DNA from: Pseudoflavonifractor sp. 524-17
GTDB lineage: Bacteria > Bacillota > Clostridia > Oscillospirales > Oscillospiraceae
Assembly: GCF_009935845.1 (NCBI RefSeq)
Contig: NZ_QWEK01000012.1
Location: 62,001-126,000 of the forward strand
Length of the DNA stretch: 64,000 bases
Direction of reading: 5' to 3'
The notes below the pieces were generated by a model that was not told the origin of the DNA, searched no databases, and was given only the letters and a program-made list of their open reading frames with translations. The translations under genes were made by a program, and so were the position numbers. This document shows positions 35,238 through 43,351 of the stretch, piece after piece. Position 1 is the stretch's first letter. The number at the start of each line of letters is the position of its first letter.

Positions 35238-35488
35238 ACCCGGCGGAACGCGCCCGCATACTGACAGACGCGGCGCAGCGGTCACGGGAAAGCCGCTGGA
35301 GCGCCCCAGGGCGGGCCAGGGTGGTCCACCCCGTCCACGGCACCGTGGTGGTCCCCCATTCCTCCAACCTGACCGCCATACAAAACGCGGCGGAGGTGTG
35401 GCGGTGTGACTGGGCGGAGATCACGGACGCCCAGGTGTGGGTGGCGGAGCCGGGGGACGTGCCGGCGAAAATGCCATACATCATATAA
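35222..35488 (+). CDS. Small phage protein of unknown function
   Basis: An 88-residue basic-then-acidic protein (MGRRIDPAERARILTDAAQR ... AAEVWRCDWAEITDAQVW). The segment VVHPVHGTVVVPHSSNL suggests a short beta domain. Start ATG 35222 is uncertain because only a weak ribosome binding site is seen. No family recognised. Confidence 0.45.
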   Translation: MGRRIDPAERARILTDAAQRSRESRWSAPGRARVVHPVHGTVVVPHSSNLTAIQNAAEVWRCDWAEITDAQVWVAEPGDVPAKMPYII

Positions 35489-35502
35489 AGGGGGATGAAA
35501 AA

Positions 35503-36084
35503 ATGTTGATCAATGAGGCCGGGGTGGTCCGGGCCATCAAGCGGGCCTATAAGGGCGGCGGGTACACCGTCAACAGCCAAGGCGGGGTAATGGCCATCTA
35601 TACGCAGTCCTGGTATATCCAGGCCCGCCGGGAGGTCATGCCGCGCAAGGTCCTGGCCACCATCGTGGAACACGCCGGGATGATACCGGGCGACAAGGAA
35701 CCCACCAACATTATGAAAGACCTAAACCCGCAGCTGGTCATACCGGAAACCGCCGCCGAGGAAATGAACAACTGGCGGATCGGTGAGCGCGGCGACGACG
35801 TGGACCTGGTGCCGGTGATCATGCAGGGGTTTCAGATTTTCCAGGCGGAGAGTTTGGCCTGCTGGGGGATCCCGCTGTCCTACCTGGGCATGGTGGAGCG
35901 GGACGCGGCGGAGCATGACGGTGCCATTGTAGTGGACAACTGCCGTCTGCTGTGGGACGACGGAACCGAGGCCATAGCGGTGGAGGCCGTGCGGAAAGCA
36001 AAATCCGGGTGGGGCAAAGCCTGGGAGCGGGCCGTGTGGGAGGCCCTGGAGGGTGTGGACCTCCACAAAGAGGAGGACGCCTAA
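35503..36084 (+). CDS. Phage protein of unknown function
   Basis: A 193-residue protein with mixed alpha/beta character (YTVNSQGGVMAIYTQSWYIQ; QLVIPETAAEEMNNW). No catalytic motif recognised. ATG 35503 follows AAAGGGGGATG. The next gene begins directly after its stop. Confidence 0.65.
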   Translation: MLINEAGVVRAIKRAYKGGGYTVNSQGGVMAIYTQSWYIQARREVMPRKVLATIVEHAGMIPGDKEPTNIMKDLNPQLVIPETAAEEMNNWRIGERGDDVDLVPVIMQGFQIFQAESLACWGIPLSYLGMVERDAAEHDGAIVVDNCRLLWDDGTEAIAVEAVRKAKSGWGKAWERAVWEALEGVDLHKEEDA

Positions 36085-36453
36085 ATGGATCGTGTTGAAT
36101 GTAAACACGCCCATGGTGTGGGGTGTGAGGATCCATCAAAGTGCGGGACCTGTGGCTGGAACCCGGCGGAGGCGCGGCGGAGGCTGGAGGCGCAAAAGGC
36201 CGCGCTGATCCAGGAAATGAAACCGCGCATTACATACTTTGACCAGATCACCGCCTCCAGGGAGGCCCTGGCGGAGTTCCTGGCCTCCATTCCCGCATTG
36301 GAAACCCCATGGGATGAAGTTTTCCAGCAGAAATTTTGTACCAGGTGCCGGGCGTCCGGGTGCGACAGGTGCCCACACCAGGCGGAGCGGAACAGCCCGG
36401 CGTGGTTTCTGGCCCAGGAGGTGGCGGACAGTGGAAACGATCCTTTGCGGTGA
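36085..36453 (+). CDS. Cys-rich phage protein (possible zinc-binding)
   Basis: A 122-residue protein with two Cys clusters: CKHAHGVGCEDPSKCGTCGW near the N-terminus and CTRCRASGCDRCPHQ near the C-terminus, separated by a helical region. This pattern suggests two zinc sites; function unknown. AGGAGGA lies before ATG 36085. It overlaps the downstream methylase start by 23 bases. Confidence 0.65.
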   Translation: MDRVECKHAHGVGCEDPSKCGTCGWNPAEARRRLEAQKAALIQEMKPRITYFDQITASREALAEFLASIPALETPWDEVFQQKFCTRCRASGCDRCPHQAERNSPAWFLAQEVADSGNDPLR

Positions 36454-37378
36454 CGCCCTGGAGCAACTGCGGACACTGGAGGCGGAAAGCGTCCACACCT
36501 GCGTGACCTCCCCGCCCTATTACAATCTGCGGGACTACGGGGCAGCCGGGCGGATCGGCATGGAGGAAACGCCGGAGGAGTACATAACCAAGCTGGTGGG
36601 CGTGTTCCGGGAGGTCCGGCGGGTTTTGCGCCAGGACGGGACGCTGTGGGTGAACATCGGGGACAGCTACGCCACCAGGTCCGGGCCGCAGCCACCGGCA
36701 AACACCAGGAACGCACACGGGCACACCAGGAAAGAGCCGCCGGGCGGCTACAAGTGCAAGGACCTGATGGGGATCCCGTGGCTTTTGGCCTTTGCCCTGC
36801 GGGCTGATGGGTGGTATTTGCGGCAGGATATTATATGGAGCAAAACCAACTGTATGCCGGAAAGCGTCCGGGACCGTTGCACAAAGGCCCACGAATATAT
36901 TTTCCTGCTGTCAAAATCGGCCCATTACTATTTTGACGCGGCGGCAATCCGGGAGCCGTGCGGGGTCAAGGGGAACGCCAGGACATTCCGAGGCGGTGGA
37001 GCCTATACGGGCGGGCGGTCATTCCAGAACAGCGCCCGCGTGGAGCGGGAGAGCCACGGGAACAGCGCAAACAACACCGGGGGCAGGAACAAGCGGAGCG
37101 TATGGAGCATAGCAACAGGGCAATTTAAGGCCGCCCACTATGCCACATTCCCGGAGCGCCTGGTGGAACCGTGCATATTGGCCGGGTGCCCGGAGGGCGG
37201 GACGGTCCTGGACCCGTTTGCCGGGAGCGGAACCACCGGAGTGGTGGCCAAGCGTCTGCGGCGCCATTTCGTGGGTGTGGAGATCAACCCGGAATATTGG
37301 CAAATGGCCACGGACCGGATCGCGGCCACAATGCAGGAATTTCAACAGCTGGAGATCACAGAAAGGGCAACAAAATGA
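36431..37378 (+). CDS. Class-beta DNA methyltransferase (adenine-N6 or cytosine-N4)
   Basis: A 315-residue enzyme with motif IV TSPPYYNLRDYG (SPPY at residues 27-30) before motif I DPFAGSGTTGVVA (about residue 260), the beta-class order. SPPY favours N4-cytosine but also occurs in N6-adenine enzymes. The middle (residues 100-240) would be the target recognition part. GTG 36431 follows AGGAGGTG by 8 bases; an upstream ATG in the same frame at 36239 has no support. No endonuclease partner is visible. Confidence 0.88.
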   Translation: METILCGDALEQLRTLEAESVHTCVTSPPYYNLRDYGAAGRIGMEETPEEYITKLVGVFREVRRVLRQDGTLWVNIGDSYATRSGPQPPANTRNAHGHTRKEPPGGYKCKDLMGIPWLLAFALRADGWYLRQDIIWSKTNCMPESVRDRCTKAHEYIFLLSKSAHYYFDAAAIREPCGVKGNARTFRGGGAYTGGRSFQNSARVERESHGNSANNTGGRNKRSVWSIATGQFKAAHYATFPERLVEPCILAGCPEGGTVLDPFAGSGTTGVVAKRLRRHFVGVEINPEYWQMATDRIAATMQEFQQLEITERATK

Positions 37379-37638
37379 GCGATAAATTGAGAACCGCCCT
37401 AAAGGGAGGCGGGCGGATCATTATTTCGGTTGACAGGTGGGCAAATGGTGACTTTCGCCTGTGTGTCACCGAGGACTGGGCAAGGCTGACCAGCATAGAG
37501 CGGGCCACCGTTTCGGCGGAGGCCATAAACGCGGCGGAGGACCCGGACGGGCTGATCGGCGCGGAGATCACCAAATTGGTGGAGGAGGCCCATATCAGCT
37601 ATGAGGCCAGAGAGAAAGGCGGAACAAGTGGAAATTAG
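37375..37638 (+). CDS. Small phage protein of unknown function
   Basis: An 87-residue protein starting MSDKLRTALKGGGRIIISVD; helix-rich acidic C-terminal half. Its ATG overlaps the methylase stop by four bases (ATGA), so translation is coupled. No family recognised. Confidence 0.55.
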   Translation: MSDKLRTALKGGGRIIISVDRWANGDFRLCVTEDWARLTSIERATVSAEAINAAEDPDGLIGAEITKLVEEAHISYEAREKGGTSGN

Positions 37639-37888
37639 CGTGAAAATGGACGCGGCGGAGTTCCAGGAGTTCATGGAGTACCGGGAGGCAAAGGGAAAGT
37701 ATGAGGAGGCCCTGGAGCGCGTAAGACGTGCGCCGTCCATGATCGCCGCGTCGCTGGCCAATGCGGTGGAGCCGGCGGCGGGAAAGCCGGGGAAATGGAA
37801 GATCGTGGACCAGGAACACATGGACGACGCCATGAGCATGGCGGACGAATACCTGGAGAAAAAGAAAACCACCCGCGCCCGGTGCTGA
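37628..37888 (+). CDS. Small phage protein of unknown function
   Basis: An 86-residue, highly charged, mostly helical protein (FQEFMEYREAKGKYEEALER; DDAMSMADEYLEKKKTT). The GTG start at 37628 follows AAAGGCGGAA; an ATG at 37601 in the same frame is the alternative. It overlaps the previous gene by 11 bases. About 100 bases of non-coding sequence follow. Confidence 0.5.
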   Translation: MEISVKMDAAEFQEFMEYREAKGKYEEALERVRRAPSMIAASLANAVEPAAGKPGKWKIVDQEHMDDAMSMADEYLEKKKTTRARC

Positions 37889-37989
37889 CAACACGGCGCA
37901 GGTGGTGAGGTGAACGGCGCAAACCGTCCGACTGCCTACATTATACCACACGCCGGGCGGTTTGCAAGCCGGAAAAAGGAGTGCAGCCT

Positions 37990-38292
37990 GTGAAAATCCA
38001 CATAGCCGGAAAGATCACCGGCGATAAAAAATACAGGGCCAAGTTTCGGGAGGCGGCCAAAGCCCTGGAGGCACTGGGCCATGTAGTCCTGAACCCGGCC
38101 ATTTTACCGGCGGGCCTGGGGGAACGGGACTATATGCGGATCACGCTGGCCATGCTGGAGGCGGCGGACCTGGCCGTGTTCCTGCCGGACTACCGGGAGA
38201 GCGCGGGCGCCATGATTGAATGGGCGTGGTGCAAGCGGACCGGGAAAGACTGCGCCCTGTATCTGGACATGAAAGGGGGCGGTGCGGGGTGA
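37990..38292 (+). CDS. DUF4406 (nucleoside 2-deoxyribosyltransferase-like) protein
   Basis: A 100-residue protein matching the DUF4406 pattern: IHIAGKITGDKKYRAKF at the N-terminus, GHVVLNPAILPAGL, DYMRITLAMLEAADLAVFLPDY and GAMIEWAWCKRTGKDC. The fold is related to nucleoside 2-deoxyribosyltransferases, so nucleotide binding is plausible, but activity of this family is not established. GTG 37990 is chosen as start because AAAGGAG lies 8 bases upstream (the GTG at 37981 sits on it). It overlaps the methylase gene by 4 bases. Confidence 0.75.
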   Translation: MKIHIAGKITGDKKYRAKFREAAKALEALGHVVLNPAILPAGLGERDYMRITLAMLEAADLAVFLPDYRESAGAMIEWAWCKRTGKDCALYLDMKGGGAG

Positions 38293-40328
38293 AACTGCTG
38301 ATCGGCGGGTCCCCCTGTACCCACTGGAGCATAGCGCAAACAAAAAACCGGGAAACCGAGCCGGAGGGGCTGGGGTGGGAACTGTTCAAAAACTACCTGA
38401 TCGCCCTGGAGAAATTCAAGCCGGACTTTTTCCTGTATGAGAACAACAAAAGCATGGCACCGGCCATCCGGGCGCAGATCACGCGGGAGTTAGGCGTGGA
38501 GCCGATCCTGATCAATTCCGCCCTGGTGAGTGCGCAAAACCGCCAGCGCCTATATTGGACCAATATCCCCGGCGTGGAGCAGCCGGAGGACCTGGGGATC
38601 CTGTTACGGGACATTCTGGAAAGCGGCCTGCCGCTGAAAGAAAAAGGGTACACGCTGAAAGCCAACTATGCCAACGCCGGGGCAGTCAATGGCGTGTGCG
38701 GCCAGCATTTCCCCGCGCCTATGGCGGCGGAGCCGGTGAATATGACGGCAGACGGAAAAGCCCGTTGTCTGCGGGCTACTTATTACAAGGACGGGATCCG
38801 AAACCTGGTGGGAAATACTGTGGACTGTAAAACCTGCGTGGCGGAGCCGGTGAGGATAGGGACCATAGAGAGCGACGCCAAAAATGCGGACTTTGACAGT
38901 CAGCAATACCGGGTATATTCGCCGGACGGTAAAAGCGTGACCATGTGCGGAAAGGGCGGTGGCGTGGGGGCAAAGACTGGGCTTTATGCCACGCCGGTGC
39001 GGGTGGGCGATATGCCAAACGCAGAGGGGGAAATAAAAGGCGGACAGGCCCATAGGGTATATGACGCAGACGGGAAAGCCGTGACGTTGACAGCCAGGCC
39101 AAACGGCGGCGGTGTGGACGGCCCGCTGTATGCGGTGCGGACACCTATTGAATACAACCCGCTCCAGTCCTGTGACGTAGTGGTGACAGATCAAAATATC
39201 CGGTGTACCTACAAAGACGGATCGGGAACGGCCCAGGGCTACACGGTATATTTTGACGACGTGAAAGGGCCGTCTGTAATTGCGGGACACGCCCATAAAA
39301 TGAAGATCATAGAACCGGAGACCGGGAAAGAATGGCCGGTCTATGAAGTCCGGGACGGCCAGATCACAATAAAAGAAAAACAATACCCCATAAAACTGGC
39401 GGACGGGTTTTATATTATCCGAAAACTGACCGTGACAGAGTGCAAGCGTCTCCAGACGGTGCCGGAGGACTACATATTCCCCGTGTCTGATACCCAGGCT
39501 TATAAAATGCTGGGCAACGGCTGGACGGTGGACGTGATCGCCCACATTCTCCACTATGCGCCGGGGATCACAACCGAGCCGCTGGAAGTGCTGTCCATGT
39601 ATGACGGTATGAGCTGCGGGCACCTGGCGCTGGATAAGCTGGGGGCGCATATCGCCCACTACTATGCCGCCGAGATCGACAAGTACGCCGTACAGACCAC
39701 ACAGCACAATTTCCCGGACACCATCCAGCTGGGGGACGCTTTTCAAGTGCGGGATGATGGGTGGAGCCTGCCGGGGCTGACTGTGGAGGAAAGCGTGGCC
39801 ACACCGGCGGCGGAGGCCATGGAAAAACCGGGACAGGCGGAGCCGGAGGAACCGCAAGCGGCGGAGAAACGCAAGGCCGCGCCGCTGGAAATCGTCCCCA
39901 TGACGCTGCGGGAGGCCAACGCCTATGTGGAACAGAACCACCGGCACCATGGCCCGGTGGCGGGCCATAAGTATTCCATAGGACTATCAGACGGGGAGAA
40001 AATCGTGGGCGTGGCCATCGTGGGCCGCCCAGTGTCCAGGCACCTGGATGATGGGTGGACCCTGGAGGTAAACCGCCTTTGTACCGACGGGACAAAAAAC
40101 GCCTGTTCCATGCTTTACGCGGCGGCATGGAGAGCGGCCAGGGCTATGGGATATAAACGCCTTGTAACCTACATACTGGAGAGCGAAAACGGGGCAAGCC
40201 TGCGGGCAGCCGGGTGGAAATGTGTGGGACAAGCTGGCGGCCTGCGCTGGACTGGAGAGCGCCGCCCGGAGGTGGACCTGTACCCCGCACAAATGAAGAT
40301 CCGTTTTGAGCAGGTGGTGAAAGTATGA
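38289..40328 (+). CDS. Circularly permuted cytosine-5 DNA methyltransferase fused to a GNAT-like domain
   Basis: A 679-residue fusion. It begins at motif IV (GGSPC, catalytic Cys10), then motif VI (YENNKS, Glu51) and VIII (QNRQRLYW, 83-90), a target-recognition-like middle with repeats of the RVYxxDGKxVTL type (about 180-300), motif IX/X (CKRLQTVPEDY ... YKMLGNGWTVDVIAH, about 385-415), and only then motif I (SMYDGMSCGHLALDKLGA, about 435) with motifs II/III (EIDKYA, LGDAF). Residues 535-679 look like an acetyltransferase-like (XF1762/GNAT) domain. Ordinary enzymes run I to X. GTG 38289 follows GGTGCGGG; the PP-loop gene overlaps by 4 bases. Confidence 0.85.
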   Translation: MKLLIGGSPCTHWSIAQTKNRETEPEGLGWELFKNYLIALEKFKPDFFLYENNKSMAPAIRAQITRELGVEPILINSALVSAQNRQRLYWTNIPGVEQPEDLGILLRDILESGLPLKEKGYTLKANYANAGAVNGVCGQHFPAPMAAEPVNMTADGKARCLRATYYKDGIRNLVGNTVDCKTCVAEPVRIGTIESDAKNADFDSQQYRVYSPDGKSVTMCGKGGGVGAKTGLYATPVRVGDMPNAEGEIKGGQAHRVYDADGKAVTLTARPNGGGVDGPLYAVRTPIEYNPLQSCDVVVTDQNIRCTYKDGSGTAQGYTVYFDDVKGPSVIAGHAHKMKIIEPETGKEWPVYEVRDGQITIKEKQYPIKLADGFYIIRKLTVTECKRLQTVPEDYIFPVSDTQAYKMLGNGWTVDVIAHILHYAPGITTEPLEVLSMYDGMSCGHLALDKLGAHIAHYYAAEIDKYAVQTTQHNFPDTIQLGDAFQVRDDGWSLPGLTVEESVATPAAEAMEKPGQAEPEEPQAAEKRKAAPLEIVPMTLREANAYVEQNHRHHGPVAGHKYSIGLSDGEKIVGVAIVGRPVSRHLDDGWTLEVNRLCTDGTKNACSMLYAAAWRAARAMGYKRLVTYILESENGASLRAAGWKCVGQAGGLRWTGERRPEVDLYPAQMKIRFEQVVKV

Positions 40329-41134
40329 GCAGATATACAATCGCCAGCGTTTCGTGCGGGAAGGACAGCATAGTGATCCCCTATGAGTGCATACGGCGAA
40401 ACCTGCGGCTGGATGAAGTGATCATGTATGACACCGGCATGGAGTTCCAAGCCATATATAACGAATGGGCGGCATTGGTCAAATTACTGGACAAAAACGG
40501 GATCAAACACACCGTATTGCACCCGGAATATAGTTTCTGCTGGCAAATGTTTGAACGCCCCGTGAACGTGGGGAAAGAAAACGAACACCTGGGATATAGC
40601 TGGTGCGGCGGGACGTGCCGCTGGGGTACGGCTGACAAGCGGACAATTTTGGGAAAATATGCGGAGGATCGGGACGCCATAGTGTTGGTGGGGATCGCCG
40701 CAGACGAACCAGAACGGCAGGAAAAGGAGTTCAAGCCATACAAGCGTTTTCCGCTGATTGAGTGGAAAATGACAGAGGCGGATTGCCTGGCCTATTCATA
40801 TCAGCAGGGGCATGAATGGCGGGAGCATGGAGCCAACACGCCAAGCGGAACGGTCCGCTTGTATGAAATATTGGATCGTGTTTCCTGCTGGTGCTGTACC
40901 AACAAAAACCTGGGAGAATTGCGGAACATATACCGTTATCTGCCGGAATACTGGGATCGCCTGAAAGAATTACAGCGGAAAACTTGCCGCCCCATGAAGG
41001 GGGACGGGAAAAGCGTCTTTGACCTGGAAACCCGTTTCAAGCTGGAGGACGCCAGGGTGGCGGCGGGATTGAGCATAAGAAACAAGGACTTTTTCAGGGA
41101 ACTGTCCACTGTGTTGGGGGTGGCGCAGCTGTGA
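40325..41134 (+). CDS. PP-loop protein, phosphoadenosine phosphosulfate reductase-like
   Basis: A 269-residue adenine nucleotide alpha hydrolase. PP-loop SVSCGKDS at residues 8-15 (Cys replaces the usual first Gly), YDTGMEFQAIY, and Cys clusters SWCGGTCRWG and SCWCCTNKN that could hold a metal or Fe-S cluster. A sulfate-assimilation role is unlikely in a phage; base or tRNA modification is more plausible. ATG overlaps the methylase stop (ATGA), and the radical SAM gene overlaps its own stop (GTGA). Confidence 0.8.
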   Translation: MSRYTIASVSCGKDSIVIPYECIRRNLRLDEVIMYDTGMEFQAIYNEWAALVKLLDKNGIKHTVLHPEYSFCWQMFERPVNVGKENEHLGYSWCGGTCRWGTADKRTILGKYAEDRDAIVLVGIAADEPERQEKEFKPYKRFPLIEWKMTEADCLAYSYQQGHEWREHGANTPSGTVRLYEILDRVSCWCCTNKNLGELRNIYRYLPEYWDRLKELQRKTCRPMKGDGKSVFDLETRFKLEDARVAAGLSIRNKDFFRELSTVLGVAQL

Positions 41135-42066
41135 AAATTGGTCTGATCGACGTGGACGGCCACAACTACCCAAACCTGGCGCTTATGAAAATATCCGCAT
41201 GGCATAAGGCCAGAGGTGACACGGTGGAATGGTGGTGGTCCGATTTATTCCACTATGACGTGGTGTATATGTCCAAGGTTTTCAGCGATACATACACGCC
41301 GGACCACCCGGAACCGCTGAACGCTGGCCAGGTGATCAAGGGCGGCACGGGGTACGCCATCACCCTGGAGGGTGACCGGGAAGTTTACCACCCGGAGCGG
41401 GACAAGCCCCTGCCACTGGAAATAGAGCATATATACCCGGACTATTCCCTGTACCCGGAATTGACAGAAAAAACGGCCTACGGCTTTTTAACACGGGGCT
41501 GTCCCCGTGGGTGCCATTTCTGTCATGTGGGCGGGAAAGAGGGCCGCGCCTCCATAAAAGTGGCCGATCTTTCAGAGTTCTGGAGAGGTCAAAGAAATAT
41601 AACCATAATGGATCCCAATATTCTGGCCTGCCCGGAGCGGTGGGACCTGCTGGAGCAGTTGGCGGCCTCCAGGGCCTATGTGGATTTTAACCAGGGGCTG
41701 GACATTCGCCTGGCGGACAAAGACGTGGCGGACCTGCTGGGGAAAATGCGGATCGAGCGGCTACATTTTGCCTGGGACAACCCGGCGGAGGACCTACGGC
41801 CACAATTTGAAAGGTTTTCCCACTGGTACAGGCGGAAAGACCCGACCAAAAAGGGCGTGTATGTTCTAACCAATTTCAACAGCACACTGGAGGAGGACCT
41901 GGCCCGCGTCTATGCCCTGCGTGACCTGGGATATTCCCCCTATGTAATGATCTACAACAAGGACCGAGCGCCCCAGGAAGTCCGATACCTGCAAAGGTGG
42001 TGCAACAATCGGCTGATCTTCAAAGCGCAGCCGGATTTTAGCAAGTACGATCCAAAACGAGGATAA
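41131..42066 (+). CDS. Radical SAM protein with B12-binding-like N-terminus
   Basis: A 311-residue protein with the iron-sulfur motif RGCPRGCHFC (CX3CX2C, about residues 122-131), a start like the B12-binding fold (LIDVDGHNYPNLALMKISAWH), and later radical SAM strands (FNQGLDIRL, YVLTNFNS). Reaction unknown; close relatives occur in phages without assigned function. The GTG start overlaps the PP-loop gene stop, so the two and the methylase form one translationally coupled trio. Confidence 0.82.
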   Translation: MKIGLIDVDGHNYPNLALMKISAWHKARGDTVEWWWSDLFHYDVVYMSKVFSDTYTPDHPEPLNAGQVIKGGTGYAITLEGDREVYHPERDKPLPLEIEHIYPDYSLYPELTEKTAYGFLTRGCPRGCHFCHVGGKEGRASIKVADLSEFWRGQRNITIMDPNILACPERWDLLEQLAASRAYVDFNQGLDIRLADKDVADLLGKMRIERLHFAWDNPAEDLRPQFERFSHWYRRKDPTKKGVYVLTNFNSTLEEDLARVYALRDLGYSPYVMIYNKDRAPQEVRYLQRWCNNRLIFKAQPDFSKYDPKRG

Positions 42067-42081
42067 AAGGAGGCCAAAAGC

Positions 42082-42462
42082 GTGGGAATAATCAGCATAG
42101 GCGTGGGCACCTGTACCCTGGGCCGCCGGCAGGTGGACCGGGACGGAAACGTGGCCAGTGAAACCCCGGCCCGTTGGGAGGCTGACCCAGCGGGTGGCAG
42201 CGTGGCCATTGTGTCGCTGAACCCGGAAACCATGGAGCAGGACGGCCCGGTGGAGGTTTTCGGGGACTGGCAGGCGGGCCAATATCTGGCCAGGGTGGTG
42301 GAACTGATCCACCCAAACCGCCAGATCAACGTCCCGGACCTGGAGGCCATGATCCGGCGGGCGGCCATGGACGGGCTGGACCTGTGCGACTATTGCGAGG
42401 ACTGCTATATGTGCCGGGATTGCATTGTAAAAGAATGGAAAGAGGACCCCGGCGGCGAATAG
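42082..42462 (+). CDS. Phage protein with a Cys-rich C-terminus
   Basis: A 126-residue protein with N-terminal beta-like repeats (MGIISIGVGTCTLGRRQVDR) and a C-terminal cluster CDYCEDCYMCRDC that probably binds metal. No family recognised. GTG 42082 follows AAGGAGG. It stands 15 bases after the radical SAM gene. Confidence 0.6.
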   Translation: MGIISIGVGTCTLGRRQVDRDGNVASETPARWEADPAGGSVAIVSLNPETMEQDGPVEVFGDWQAGQYLARVVELIHPNRQINVPDLEAMIRRAAMDGLDLCDYCEDCYMCRDCIVKEWKEDPGGE

Positions 42463-42507
42463 TGCCGCCGGGGCAGACCCTACCACGACGGAAAAGGCGG
42501 GGCGGAT

Positions 42508-43263
42508 ATGCAAAGAGTAAAAACACGGCTTTTTTCGGGGGCCGTGTGTGAGCAAATCGTTTTCAACGTCCCGGACCGTGTGCGGGACATAAGAAAGGCG
42601 GAGCCACGGCCCCGGTTTAAGACCGAGGAGGAGCGGGCACAGCACCGGATCGGAATTTCCCGCCGGAACCACGCCCGCCTGTTCAACGCTAATTTTGGCC
42701 CTACCTCCCTATATAGCACTCTAACATTTAATAATGAATATGAGGTCCACACATTCCAAGAGGCCCGCCGCCTGCGGGACAACTTCACCCGCCGCCTAAT
42801 GTACCATTTCCCAAACGCCAAGATCCTGATCTATATGGGACGCGGCAAGGGAACCCACCGGATCCATTTCCACATGGTTTCCGAGGGCATACCGGAGGAC
42901 ATGATCACAAAGTTGTGGGGCATGGGTGAGATCGTGCGGATCGAAAACCTGAAAGCCAACAATTATTATAATGGTATAGACCACGGCCAGGACTACACCG
43001 GCCTGGCGAATTATCTTTTTGACCACTGGACACCGGAACAGGGCGGGCACCGCTGGAAAAAGGCCGGAAAGCTGGACAAGCCGGATCGGGAGCCGTCCAC
43101 CGAGGTCAAGCGCAACTATACAGAGAACAAACCGCCCCGCCCGCCAAAGGGCTACATATTGGTGGAGAGCAAAGCCACAAAATACGGATACCTATATTAT
43201 AAGTATGTACGGCAGCCGGAGCCGCCCAAAAAGGCACGGCGGAAAAAGGCGGGATCGGGCTGA
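42508..43263 (+). CDS. Rolling-circle replication-associated HUH endonuclease-like protein
   Basis: A 251-residue basic protein. The HUH motif is RIHFHMVSEG (His-hydrophobic-His, metal site) and a candidate catalytic Tyr lies in YTGLANYLFDHW, as in Rep-type nicking enzymes; TSLYSTLTFNNEYE fits motif 1. It would nick one DNA strand to start replication. A Pro/Lys-rich tail ends the protein. ATG 42508 is preceded by a GGCGGGGCGG stretch. Confidence 0.75.
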   Translation: MQRVKTRLFSGAVCEQIVFNVPDRVRDIRKAEPRPRFKTEEERAQHRIGISRRNHARLFNANFGPTSLYSTLTFNNEYEVHTFQEARRLRDNFTRRLMYHFPNAKILIYMGRGKGTHRIHFHMVSEGIPEDMITKLWGMGEIVRIENLKANNYYNGIDHGQDYTGLANYLFDHWTPEQGGHRWKKAGKLDKPDREPSTEVKRNYTENKPPRPPKGYILVESKATKYGYLYYKYVRQPEPPKKARRKKAGSG

Positions 43264-43351
43264 ATGTAAGTTCAGCTTTTTATGGCCTTGTAAATGTGTA
43301 AAGTTTGGGGACGAACCAGACGCCCCCGGAAAACAGAAAGGAGATCGCACA

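Noticed and set aside
40325-41134. PP-loop protein as sulfate-assimilation CysH
   Set aside because: It sits in a phage operon, has the Cys-substituted loop SCGKDS and lacks neighbouring sulfate genes.
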